Below the pieces are notes generated by a model. It was given only the letters and a program-made list of their open reading frames with translations. It did no database searches and was not told where the DNA came from. DNA of 64,000 nt, taken from NCBI RefSeq assembly GCF_000725345.1, contig NZ_CP008852.1:2844001-2908000 (forward strand), written 5' to 3'. Origin of the DNA: Pelosinus sp. UFO1 (GTDB lineage: Bacteria > Bacillota > Negativicutes > DSM-13327). This document shows, piece after piece, positions 18,790 through 26,352 of this stretch; within the stretch, counting starts at the first letter, position 1; each line of letters starts with the position of its first letter. Position numbers and translations under genes: made by a program.

Positions 18790-19254
18790 TTATCCTTCCG
18801 TTTTCACCTGAAATAAGGGCTGCCCATATTCAATAAAATCCCCATTGCGGACCAATAACTCTACGATTTGCCCCTTTACACCTGCTTCTACCTCATTAAA
18901 TAATTTCATGGCTTCCAATACACAGACGACGGTCTTGTCCTGGATTTGCGTACCTACTTGCACAAATGGATCTGCCCCTGGCTCTGGAGCCGCATAAAAG
19001 GTTCCCACTGTGGGGGACACAATTGTGTGCAAGGTTTCTGTTTTAGAATCCGTAACCTCTTCTGTAAGATTTTGCGTTCTCTCTAGCGCTTTAGGTGCGG
19101 TGAATTGCGGTTCCTGCGGCGAATCAACCGGCATTTTTTGAACTGCTACTTTTGAAATTACAAGCTTACTTTTCTTCTGCTCCAATTCAAAATGTTGTAT
19201 AGAAGACTGTTCTACTCTGTTGATAATCTCTTTTATTTCATCAAATGTAAGCAT
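18790..19254 (-). CDS. accB: biotin carboxyl carrier protein
   Basis: The 154-aa carrier has an N-terminal helical part (TFDEIKEIINRVEQSSIQHFE), a Pro/Thr-rich linker and a C-terminal biotinyl domain whose acceptor lysine is in VLEAMKLFNEVEAG. The ATG at 19254 is chosen over the in-frame GTG at 19263 because AAAGGA lies 9 nt before it and AccB proteins begin here. It sits between pxpC and the DUF969 gene and would present carboxybiotin to the PxpB/PxpC pair if they act as carboxyltransferase. Confidence 0.92.
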   Translation of the reverse strand: MLTFDEIKEIINRVEQSSIQHFELEQKKSKLVISKVAVQKMPVDSPQEPQFTAPKALERTQNLTEEVTDSKTETLHTIVSPTVGTFYAAPEPGADPFVQVGTQIQDKTVVCVLEAMKLFNEVEAGVKGQIVELLVRNGDFIEYGQPLFQVKTEG

Positions 19255-19272
19255 GACATTCACTCCTTTGTT

Positions 19273-20274
19273 CTATAATAAATGATATTGAATTGCGATT
19301 TTAAGCTGCTCCATTTCCTTTTCCCTTGCCACGTATAATCCTTCAGCCTCAGCCAAAGAAATTTCTTGGAATCGAATGGTTTCGCCTGGTTTTACCTGAG
19401 CAAGGTAAGCATTATCCACCGCTGCTACCTGAGCAATTTTCGGATATCCCCCTACCGTTTGCCGATCCGCTAATAATACAATTGGATTTCCATCGGGCGG
19501 TACCTGAATGGTTCCAAGTGCAACAGCTTCAGAAACCATTTCTAGCGGTTCCGCCAGCTGTAAGCGAGGTCCTGCTAACCGGTAACCCATTCTATCCGAT
19601 TGAGTGGTAATCTTAAACGCCTGCTGGAAAAAGTGTTCGCGGCTGTCTGAGGTAAAGAATTCAAATTGACTGCTCGGCATAACCCGAATGATATACTCTT
19701 GGGATTTCTGAGACGTATAGAATTTTCCTACATACCAGGACGTAAAGGCAAAGGAGTGACTCCCTAGTTTTTTGCTTAATGACACCAACAATGGCAGATC
19801 TGTTTGCGGCTCTTTTATTAAAAGAACATCACCCGCTAGCAAAGCCCTGCCTTGATAACCGCCAATACCAGCCCTTATATAGGTACTCTTACTGCCCATC
19901 ACCTCTGGAATGTTATAGCCGCCTCGAACAGCTAAATAAGCACGGCACCCTGATTGACATACACCAAATTTCAAAACACTTCCCTGCTTAACCAAAATCG
20001 GTCTCCCCATGGGAATTGGCTGGCCATTAATAGTGGGTGACAAATCTCCTCCTGTTATAGCCAACAGAATATCTTCTTCTAGGAGCAGGGTCGGCCCCAC
20101 TAATGTTATTTCTAGAACTGCTTCGCCCTCCTCATTGCCAACTAACATATTAGCAAGACGCAAGGAGTAAGAATCCATACCGCCACTGACAATGACGCCA
20201 TATTTTTGATACCCAGATCTCCCCAAATCCTGTATGCTGGTTAGAAGACCTGGTGTCATCACTTTTATGCTCAT
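19273..20274 (-). CDS. pxpC: 5-oxoprolinase subunit PxpC (biotin-dependent carboxyltransferase family)
   Basis: This is the KipA/allophanate-hydrolase-subunit-2 type protein, 333 aa. It shows TPGLLTSIQDLGRSGYQKYG, SGGMDSYSLRLANMLVGN, AVRGGYNIPEVMGSKST, QSDRMGYRLAGP and ILLADRQTVGGYPKIA, all standard for the family. PxpA, PxpB and PxpC together cleave 5-oxoproline to glutamate using ATP. The fold is shared with the carboxyltransferase domain of urea carboxylase. It overlaps pxpB by 4 nt. Confidence 0.92.
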   Translation of the reverse strand: MSIKVMTPGLLTSIQDLGRSGYQKYGVIVSGGMDSYSLRLANMLVGNEEGEAVLEITLVGPTLLLEEDILLAITGGDLSPTINGQPIPMGRPILVKQGSVLKFGVCQSGCRAYLAVRGGYNIPEVMGSKSTYIRAGIGGYQGRALLAGDVLLIKEPQTDLPLLVSLSKKLGSHSFAFTSWYVGKFYTSQKSQEYIIRVMPSSQFEFFTSDSREHFFQQAFKITTQSDRMGYRLAGPRLQLAEPLEMVSEAVALGTIQVPPDGNPIVLLADRQTVGGYPKIAQVAAVDNAYLAQVKPGETIRFQEISLAEAEGLYVAREKEMEQLKIAIQYHLL

Positions 20275-21026
20275 GATCTTCCTCCCTTATACGCTTCATA
20301 TTCCTTACGGGAAATAGGATAAAATCGGATGTGATCACCGGACTGCAAGAGACTGGGCGGATTGTTATGGGGCTGAAATAGTTTTAGGGGCGTATTACCG
20401 ATTAACTGCCAGCCGCCAGGTGTTGCAATAGGGTAAACCCCAGTCTGCATACCAGCAATCCCTACAGAACCTGCCGGAATGGACATGCGGGGCGATTGAC
20501 GCCGGGGAGTAGTAATGGCTTCTGACATTCCACCTAAATAAGGAAAACCAGGCGCAAAACCAATCATATAAACAAGATACTGACCACTTGCATGAATTCG
20601 GATTACCTCATCCACGGTAAGATGGTTATATTCTGCTACATATTCTAAATCAGGGCCGAATTCTTCACCATAACACACGGGGAGTTCCACCGTCCTTGGA
20701 GTATAATCCACTCCTTCACCCAATTTTGCAATAATTTCTCTTAACAAAGGAGCAAGGATATTAAAGGAGAGCGGCACTTGTCCTTCTATCCTTTCCCCAT
20801 GCATTTTTTTAATTTCCAGTGGATTATAAAATATCGTAACGCTGGAAAATGCAGATACATATTCAATCATTCCTAGTAAGGGATAGGTATCCAGATATTC
20901 TGTCAACACTTTAACTCTATGGTGTATTTCAGGATGAATCCCTGGGCCAAATTCGATTAAAATGGCAGATTCTCCAAAAGGAAGAATCTTAGGTTCCAGC
21001 CCAACATTCGTAATTACGGAATTCAA
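20271..21026 (-). CDS. pxpB: 5-oxoprolinase subunit PxpB
   Basis: This is the KipI/allophanate-hydrolase-subunit-1 type protein, 251 aa. Family marks are PFGESAILIEFG, VELPVCYGEEFGPDLEYVA, YMIGFAPGFPYLGGM and SVGIAGMQTGVYPIATPGGW. It is co-translated with pxpC and lies 46 nt after pxpA. It forms the second half of the carboxyltransferase-like PxpBC unit. Confidence 0.92.
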   Translation of the reverse strand: MNSVITNVGLEPKILPFGESAILIEFGPGIHPEIHHRVKVLTEYLDTYPLLGMIEYVSAFSSVTIFYNPLEIKKMHGERIEGQVPLSFNILAPLLREIIAKLGEGVDYTPRTVELPVCYGEEFGPDLEYVAEYNHLTVDEVIRIHASGQYLVYMIGFAPGFPYLGGMSEAITTPRRQSPRMSIPAGSVGIAGMQTGVYPIATPGGWQLIGNTPLKLFQPHNNPPSLLQSGDHIRFYPISRKEYEAYKGGRS

Positions 21027-21072
21027 ACTCCCACCTCGCTATCTTAACTCCATAAATCTTTTTTAGCTTACC

Positions 21073-21837
21073 CTACTTAATGCCTACCGCCTGCACAGCT
21101 ATGTTCGACTTCCCCAGTAACTCTCGAATCTGACAGGCAAATTCCAAGGCATGAGCACCATCACCATGGATACAGATCGTATCTGCCTTTATGAAAATAT
21201 CCTTCCCCTGTTGAGATAGAACCGCACCTTCTTTTACCATACGAACGACCTGCGAGACAGCTTGTTTCTGATCAGTAATCAAAGCATTCGGTTCCTTGCG
21301 CGGCGTTAGTGAGCCATCCATCTGATAGGTTCGATCCGCAAATACTTCATGGGCCGTTTTGAGGCCAATTTTCTCACCGGCGAAAACCAATTCACTGCCA
21401 GAAAGACCAAATAAAATAAGCTCTGGATCTACCTTATATATGGCCTCTGCGATAGCCTCAGCAAGATCTTGCCGCTTAGCCGCCATATTATAGAGAGCGC
21501 CATGGGGCTTTACATGCTGCATTGTCCCTCCCTCGGCTTTTATAAAACCAGCAAGAGCACCAATCTGATATACAACCATGTCATAGGCTTCTTGAGAAGA
21601 GATCTCTATACTTCTTCTGCCGAACCCAATTAAATCAGGCAGTCCTGGATGAGCTCCAATGGCTACACCATTTTCAAGAGCAAGCTTGACCGTTTTGTGC
21701 ATAACACCGGGATCTCCTGCATGAAAGCCACATGCAATATTTGCCGATGTGAGGAAAGGTAATATATTCTCATCAACTCCCAACTGGTAAGCACCAAAAC
21801 TTTCTCCTAAATCACAGTTTAAATCCACTCGAAACAT
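21073..21837 (-). CDS. pxpA: 5-oxoprolinase subunit PxpA (LamB/YcsF family)
   Basis: The 254-aa protein begins [16 protein letters not shown] and has [46 protein letters not shown] and [14 protein letters not shown], the full LamB/YcsF signature. It is the PxpA subunit of prokaryotic 5-oxoprolinase. I prefer the second ATG (21837) because GGGAGG lies 6 nt before it. It is the first gene of the operon and lies 36 nt after a terminator-like hairpin that may be an attenuator. Confidence 0.93.
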   Translation of the reverse strand: MFRVDLNCDLGESFGAYQLGVDENILPFLTSANIACGFHAGDPGVMHKTVKLALENGVAIGAHPGLPDLIGFGRRSIEISSQEAYDMVVYQIGALAGFIKAEGGTMQHVKPHGALYNMAAKRQDLAEAIAEAIYKVDPELILFGLSGSELVFAGEKIGLKTAHEVFADRTYQMDGSLTPRKEPNALITDQKQAVSQVVRMVKEGAVLSQQGKDIFIKADTICIHGDGAHALEFACQIRELLGKSNIAVQAVGIK

Positions 21838-21873
21838 ATGCATCCTCCCTATATGGCTGAAAAAATAATAGAA

Positions 21874-21917
21874 AAAGGCGCTTCAAACAAAAAATTATCT
21901 TTGTTTGAAGCGCCTTT
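21874..21917 (-). terminator. terminator-like hairpin in the pxpA leader
   Basis: A perfect 18-bp stem (21874-21891 with 21900-21917) is followed on the minus strand by TTTTTC and further T-runs. It lies between the pxpA promoter and pxpA, 36 nt from the start codon. Because the promoter at 21965-21993 is upstream of it, transcripts must read through it. Confidence 0.75.
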
Positions 21918-21964
21918 GCTTCATGATAAATATTATTTAATTCAACCTAGATTACTTGTGACTC

Positions 21965-21993
21965 ATCATATCACTGAAAAGCCTCGATGTAAA
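21965..21993 (-). promoter_or_regulatory. pxpA operon promoter
   Basis: On the minus strand TTTACA (21988-21993) and TATGAT (21965-21970) are 17 nt apart. It lies downstream of the pxpC2 terminator and upstream of the leader hairpin. Confidence 0.6.
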
Positions 21994-22005
21994 TTTGAAA
22001 AAAAC

Positions 22006-22040
22006 AATAGGGGACTTCAATTTTATTGAAGTCCCCTATT
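22006..22040 (-). terminator. terminator of the second pxpB-pxpC unit
   Basis: A perfect 16-bp stem (22006-22021 with 22025-22040) with a TTT loop, followed by GTTTTTTTC on the minus strand. It lies 20 nt past the stop of the second pxpC. Confidence 0.9.
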
Positions 22041-22060
22041 CCTGAGATTTCAGCATCAGA

Positions 22061-23020
22061 TTAACCCTCACTCTTCTTGCATAGGTCCAGGATATCTATA
22101 TAATCTTGCCTTTCCATGCGTAAGGCGTCGATTGCCTCTTTTTCCGTACTCAAAACAAAGCGAATGCGATCCCCTGCTCTTGCCTGAGCCAACTTTGATA
22201 GATCCTTCTGAATTACTGATCCTAATTTAGGAAAACCACGAGTTGTCTGGTGATCCGCTGTCATAATAAAAGGCATACCATGGGAAGGTATTTGAATCGA
22301 CCCGAGACATGCAGCATCAGATATTATCTCAGCCTTATCAATATGTTTAAGTCTAGCACCTTGGAGTCGATAACCAGTCCGATCTGATTGATTTGTTACA
22401 ATATAGAAATTTTCAAAAAAAGTAACTAGCGCCTCTTGGGTAAACATAGTATCTTGAGGACCAAGAATCACTCGTAGTTTGATTTCATCAGCATACGAAG
22501 GAAAATATTTAGGCTCTAAGCTCCTTGATTTTGTATCAAAATCACTATCATGGCCGACATATAAAACATCCCCTTGACGTAAGGATCTTCCTTCATATCC
22601 CCCTACTTTCGCCCAAGAGCAAGTCGATCGGCTCTCTAACACCAGTGGAACTTCAAATCCACCACGAATAGCTAGGTAGGTTCGATATCCGCTGATAGCA
22701 GTATCAAATCTAAGTTCACCCTTTTTCGGAACAATAAAAGATGACCAGCTATTTATGGGCTTACCATTTAAAACTCCTTGCATATCTGCCCCGCAAACAG
22801 CTACGAATTGTTCCTCATCAAATTTAAACGCTGCTCCACAGCCAGTCATTTCTAGGACAGCAGCATTTCTATGGTTACCAACCATTAAATTGGCAACCTG
22901 ATAAGCATACCTATCCATTGCTCCCGAAATAGGCATGCCATATGCCTGATACCCCCAGCGACCTTCATCCTGAATGGTTGTAAAATACCCTTGCTGCGTC
23001 GTCGTAATCACAAAATTCAC
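22061..23020 (-). CDS. second PxpC-like protein (biotin-dependent carboxyltransferase family)
   Basis: This is a 319-aa paralogue of the PxpC at 19273. It keeps GYFTTIQDEGRWGYQAYG, GAMDRYAYQVANLMVGN, AIRGGFEVPLVLESRST, QSDRTGYRLQGA and FIMTADHQTTRGFPKLG. It is clearly divergent from the first copy, not a recent duplicate. It pairs with its own PxpB-like gene 6 nt upstream, has no PxpA, AccB or AccC partner of its own, and is separately terminated. It may use another lactam or amide substrate, which is inference. Confidence 0.9.
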   Translation of the reverse strand: MNFVITTTQQGYFTTIQDEGRWGYQAYGMPISGAMDRYAYQVANLMVGNHRNAAVLEMTGCGAAFKFDEEQFVAVCGADMQGVLNGKPINSWSSFIVPKKGELRFDTAISGYRTYLAIRGGFEVPLVLESRSTCSWAKVGGYEGRSLRQGDVLYVGHDSDFDTKSRSLEPKYFPSYADEIKLRVILGPQDTMFTQEALVTFFENFYIVTNQSDRTGYRLQGARLKHIDKAEIISDAACLGSIQIPSHGMPFIMTADHQTTRGFPKLGSVIQKDLSKLAQARAGDRIRFVLSTEKEAIDALRMERQDYIDILDLCKKSEG

Positions 23021-23026
23021 CTTCCA

Positions 23027-23767
23027 TTACATATAACTCACTCTAGGTACATATTTGTCAGCTTCTACTTCTCTACGGATGGTAAAATATTCATCGATCG
23101 ATATCTCTACAAAGTGCAAATAGTCACCCGGCGAAAATAAAAATGGGTTAGAACTTTTTGGATTAAAAGCCTTTATAGGAGTACGTCCAATCAACCACCA
23201 CTCTCCAGAACTTTCTATTGGATAAAATCCTGTTTGGCTGCCACCTATCCCTACCGATCCTGCCGGAATTTTAGTGCGCGGTTTAACCTGCCGTGGTACC
23301 GCAAGTTGGCTAGGCAAGCCCCCTAAGTAGGGAAAACCGGGAATAAAACCCAGCATATAGACTAAATATGGCTTTGAAGTATGAATGGTTATCATTTTCT
23401 GAGCGGATAATCCAGTATACCTTGCCACTAATTCTATATCAGGGCCTAGAACACCACCATAACAAACGGGTACATGAACAATTTTAGGAGACAGAGATTC
23501 TACGTCTTGCTGCCTAATCTCACTGAAAAGCTCTATGATAAATTGGGATAAATCTTGGCGAGTAATGATTAGTGGATCAAAATAAACTGTTACCGATCGA
23601 TACGTAGGCACAATTTCTATAATACCTTTAATTTTTTTAATCTGAAGTAATCTACTCATTTGTTGTACAAGTACATTAATTGCAGGAGAAATAACAGTCC
23701 CAAATTCAATTACTAATCCATGTTCGCCAGCAACCAGCATTTTAAATTCACTTGCGTATTCTTTCAT
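23027..23767 (-). CDS. second PxpB-like protein
   Basis: This is a 246-aa KipI-family paralogue of the PxpB at 20271, with VHVPVCYGGVLGPDIELVA, YMLGFIPGFPYLGGLPSQ and SVGIGGSQTGFYPIESSGEW. It precedes the second PxpC-like gene with a 6-nt gap. The ATG is behind GAGGTGAGA. A terminator-like hairpin lies 50 nt upstream. Confidence 0.9.
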   Translation of the reverse strand: MKEYASEFKMLVAGEHGLVIEFGTVISPAINVLVQQMSRLLQIKKIKGIIEIVPTYRSVTVYFDPLIITRQDLSQFIIELFSEIRQQDVESLSPKIVHVPVCYGGVLGPDIELVARYTGLSAQKMITIHTSKPYLVYMLGFIPGFPYLGGLPSQLAVPRQVKPRTKIPAGSVGIGGSQTGFYPIESSGEWWLIGRTPIKAFNPKSSNPFLFSPGDYLHFVEISIDEYFTIRREVEADKYVPRVSYM

Positions 23768-23817
23768 TTCATTCTCACCTCAATTCTTTTTCCCTTATCA
23801 TCAACATTTTTTAACAA

Positions 23818-23858
23818 AAAAAAGGCGCCATAAATGCATCACACATTTATAGCCCCAT
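23818..23858 (-). terminator. hairpin with T-run between lysR and the second pxpB
   Basis: On the minus strand GGGGCTATAAATG pairs, with two mismatches, with CATTTATGGCGCC and is followed by eight T. It is 128 nt beyond the lysR stop but only 50 nt before pxpB2. It may be the lysR terminator or a leader attenuator like the one before pxpA. Confidence 0.7.
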
Positions 23859-23985
23859 CGCTATTCATTCTCTATTTATAAACACTTTAACATATTGTAC
23901 TAGTAAAAACAACGGTACATACTAGAATTCCAATTTCAAACATATTAAAATTCTATTTTATATTCTAAGTATATCACAAGAAATA

Positions 23986-24873
23986 CTAGGCTAATAAACG
24001 GTCGTGAATTAATTTTATAAAGGCTTGGATTGCATGAGAAAGCCATTTATCTTTATGATAGGCCAAGTAAGCATTAACCTGAAACTCAGTCCCCCGCCAT
24101 GGCAAAACTATTAACGTACCTGCTTCAACTTCTTCTTTGACAGCAGATAGAGGCAAAAAGCTTATCCCTAAGTTGCTTATAACGAATTGCTTAATGGTCT
24201 GAATTTGGCAAATTTCTAAAATAGTCTTAGGACGAACATTGGCTTTTGCTAACTCATCTTTCAACATCGTTTGGTAGCTTGTGCCTGAATCAATAAAAAT
24301 CAGCTTTTGTTCCTGTAAGTCTTGAACTCCTAACTCTATCGATTTGGTAAGAGTATGACTTGGTGAAGCAACCATCACAATAGATTCTGACCACAAAAAT
24401 TTATTGACTAGATCTATCTCTTTCATCTTGGGATCGAGGAAGAAAGCCAAATCCATCATATTTTTTCGTAATAAATTACGAAAATCGCTACCTATGCCAA
24501 ACTTTATCTTGAGTTCTACATTGGGGTAAAGTGAGGTATATTCTTTTAATAAATCTGTTAAAGAGTAAACGCACAAAGATTCTGGCATTCCAATAATAAT
24601 AGGTCCCCGCGGTACCTCAGAATTATCTAATTCATTTTTTGCATCCTCAGCCAGTTTAGTGATTTTCTCCGCATAATCATATAACCTTTCACCATCTGTT
24701 GTTAGCATAAGCTGATGTCCAAATCTTTCAAAAAGAACGGTATTTAATTCTTTTTCTAACAGTTGAATATGAGTTGTCACTGTAGATTGAGTATAAGCCA
24801 AAAACTGAGCCGCTTGTGAGAAGTTACCCAATTTTACAATGCTCATAAAGGTTCTTAGTTGTCGAATTTCCAA
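23986..24873 (-). CDS. LysR-type transcriptional regulator
   Basis: This is a 295-aa LysR regulator with an N-terminal winged helix (EIRQLRTFMSIVKLGNFSQA, AQFLAYTQSTVTTHIQLLEK) and a C-terminal substrate-binding-like effector domain. The TTG at 24873 gives the standard opening MEIRQLRTF and has AGGAGG 10 nt upstream; the longer GTG start would lie on top of the binding site. Its position directly before the two pxp units suggests that it controls them, probably with a pyroglutamate-related inducer. That is inference from location. Confidence 0.9.
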   Translation of the reverse strand: MEIRQLRTFMSIVKLGNFSQAAQFLAYTQSTVTTHIQLLEKELNTVLFERFGHQLMLTTDGERLYDYAEKITKLAEDAKNELDNSEVPRGPIIIGMPESLCVYSLTDLLKEYTSLYPNVELKIKFGIGSDFRNLLRKNMMDLAFFLDPKMKEIDLVNKFLWSESIVMVASPSHTLTKSIELGVQDLQEQKLIFIDSGTSYQTMLKDELAKANVRPKTILEICQIQTIKQFVISNLGISFLPLSAVKEEVEAGTLIVLPWRGTEFQVNAYLAYHKDKWLSHAIQAFIKLIHDRLLA

Positions 24874-25000
24874 ATAAATCACTACCTCCTATGTCTCTTT
24901 CAATACTATTTTTAGCGATAAGTACAGTATCATTTACTTTTCATCTATCCCATATTTGATAAAGCTATCTTACTAGTTAGAACCTTTCCTTCAAAAAGAG

Positions 25001-25033
25001 ACAGATGGAATCCGTTTTGCAGACTCCATCTGT
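25001..25033 (-). terminator. terminator of the DapB-family gene
   Basis: ACAGATGGAATC and GACTCCATCTGT form a stem with one mismatch. A-runs and T-runs flank both sides (TTTTTT on plus, CTCTTTTTG on minus). It lies about 80 nt beyond the DapB-like stop. Confidence 0.75.
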
Positions 25034-25114
25034 TTTTTACATAATATAATATTTTACTCACAATTACCATATACAGTGGCAACAATATTCCTATTATTAA
25101 AACCCATATTCGAG

Positions 25115-25882
25115 CTAATATACAGGGATATTCTGTCTGAACATCTCGGCAATTATGTTTTCCATGCTATACATTCCTGGAGGTTGGCCAATGAGAAATT
25201 TTACTGCAAAAATAGCCCCTTGACCAAACGCTGCCCTGCTGATGCTTTCATGAGATAATCGAATAGTTTGATTTGGCATCCCGAAGATGATTTCGTGGCG
25301 CCCAACAATTCCGCCAACGCGAATTGAATTTAGGTGCTCTTCCACATTGAGGTTAAGAGCATTCGCAATTTTTTGTGCTGTTCCCGACACTTCTTTTTTA
25401 CCTTTAAAATGTTCCTCTACAATTTCAATATCTGCATGAGGAGCTATTTTCTGCAAAATTTGGGCTGCTACCAGTAATACGTTAATCCCCAAAGTAATAT
25501 TGGGAGAATAAAGTACCGAAGTAGTCTCTGAAAAGGATTTTAGCAGATCCATTTCCTCCGGTTCATATTTTGAGATAGCAGAAATAATCGGAATTCCCAC
25601 TTCCGCTGCTTTACTATATAAATGAATCCCTGTAGAATCAGAAAAATCTACAAGCGCATCTACTGGATTTTCTAAAAAGAAATCATCATCAATGTCCTCA
25701 ATAGAAAAAATCTCCCCTGCATCAAACTCATATCCTAATAGGCGACTTGCATATTTCTGATGATCCTCGTTACTTCTACGCACTACCCACGCCAGCGTAA
25801 ATAAACTGTCGTTGAGGAATTCATTACTGATAACTTTACCTGTTTTCCCAAAGCCAAAAACACCAATCTTGATTTTCTCCAA
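25115..25882 (-). CDS. DapB-family reductase (divergent dihydrodipicolinate reductase)
   Basis: This is a 255-aa NAD(P)-dependent reductase of the DapB fold: KIGVFGFGKTGKVISNEF (Rossmann start), ALVDFSDSTGIHLYSKAA, SPNITLGINVLLVAAQIL, RVGGIVGRHEIIFGMPNQ and SHESISRAAFGQGAIFAVKF. The canonical DapB catalytic loop (EAHHxxKxDAPSGTA) is altered here to EEHFKGKKEVSGTA, with one residue missing and the second His replaced by Phe. The first His and the SGTA segment remain. It may be the housekeeping dapB or a related reductase such as 2,4-diaminopentanoate dehydrogenase. It stands alone, under a ydaO-type riboswitch. Confidence 0.8.
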   Translation of the reverse strand: MEKIKIGVFGFGKTGKVISNEFLNDSLFTLAWVVRRSNEDHQKYASRLLGYEFDAGEIFSIEDIDDDFFLENPVDALVDFSDSTGIHLYSKAAEVGIPIISAISKYEPEEMDLLKSFSETTSVLYSPNITLGINVLLVAAQILQKIAPHADIEIVEEHFKGKKEVSGTAQKIANALNLNVEEHLNSIRVGGIVGRHEIIFGMPNQTIRLSHESISRAAFGQGAIFAVKFLIGQPPGMYSMENIIAEMFRQNIPVY

Positions 25883-25981
25883 AGAAACTCCTCCTTATAA
25901 CTGTAAGTTGTTAGTCCACTGCTACCTTCATCCTGCATGAAATAGCACTTTTTACAAAACCAGTTTTTGAGAAGGAATATC

Positions 25982-26003
25982 AAAAAAGACCATTAACTGG
26001 TCC
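25982..26003 (-). terminator. expression-platform terminator of the ydaO-type riboswitch
   Basis: On the minus strand GGACCA-GTTAA-TGGTC is followed by six T. It lies about 40 nt after the aptamer and 100 nt before the DapB-like start codon, as expected for a switch that terminates transcription when ligand is bound. Confidence 0.65.
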
Positions 26004-26037
26004 ATTTCTTTATGGCAGGACAACTAAATCCTTCTCT

Positions 26038-26158
26038 TTCAACGCCTACGAGGTTAGCTGACGGATTCGGGCAGAAAGAAATTCGCCCTACCTGCTTGCA
26101 CAGGATTCACCCCAAAAATGGGTCCCCCGCTTCCAATGAATGAAACTCGGCGATTACC
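26038..26158 (-). ncRNA. ydaO/yuaA-type c-di-AMP riboswitch aptamer
   Basis: The minus strand shows the diagnostic blocks in order: an outer stem arm AATCGCC, then GAAGCGGGGGACCCA, GGGGTGAATCC, GGTAGGG, CCCGAATCCGTCAGCTAACC and the closing arm TCGTAGGCGTT. These are the ligand-binding cores of the ydaO family, which senses cyclic di-AMP and normally turns expression off. The RNA lies in the 470-nt gap before the DapB-family gene, with its own promoter and terminator. The identification is by eye but rests on several long conserved strings. Confidence 0.92.
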
Positions 26159-26191
26159 TTATAACTATAGAATTTTAAATTCCCTTTCTAT

Positions 26192-26220
26192 ATCATACAG
26201 TTTTTCTTACTATCTTTCAA
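26192..26220 (-). promoter_or_regulatory. promoter of the riboswitch-DapB transcript
   Basis: On the minus strand TTGAAA (26215-26220) and TATGAT (26192-26197) are separated by 17 nt. Transcription would start about 25 nt before the aptamer. Confidence 0.65.
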
Positions 26221-26302
26221 TCTGTTTTGAGATGGATATTAAATCCAGGGACTTATCAGTATCTAGACTGATTAATTGCGCTATTCTTAGGATAATCAAT
26301 TA

Positions 26303-26346
26303 AAAAATCAGCAGCAAAACAAACTGTTGTTTTGCTGCTGATTTTT
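26303..26346 (-). terminator. terminator of the peroxiredoxin gene
   Basis: A perfect 20-bp stem (26303-26322 with 26327-26346) rich in CAGCAG/CTGCTG has A-runs and T-runs at the ends, 7 nt beyond the peroxiredoxin stop. It is bidirectional. Confidence 0.9.
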
Positions 26347-26352
26347 ATTTCG

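Noticed and set aside
26118-26303. 61-codon plus-strand frame
   Set aside because: It lies across the riboswitch and its promoter on the opposite strand and has no start signal.
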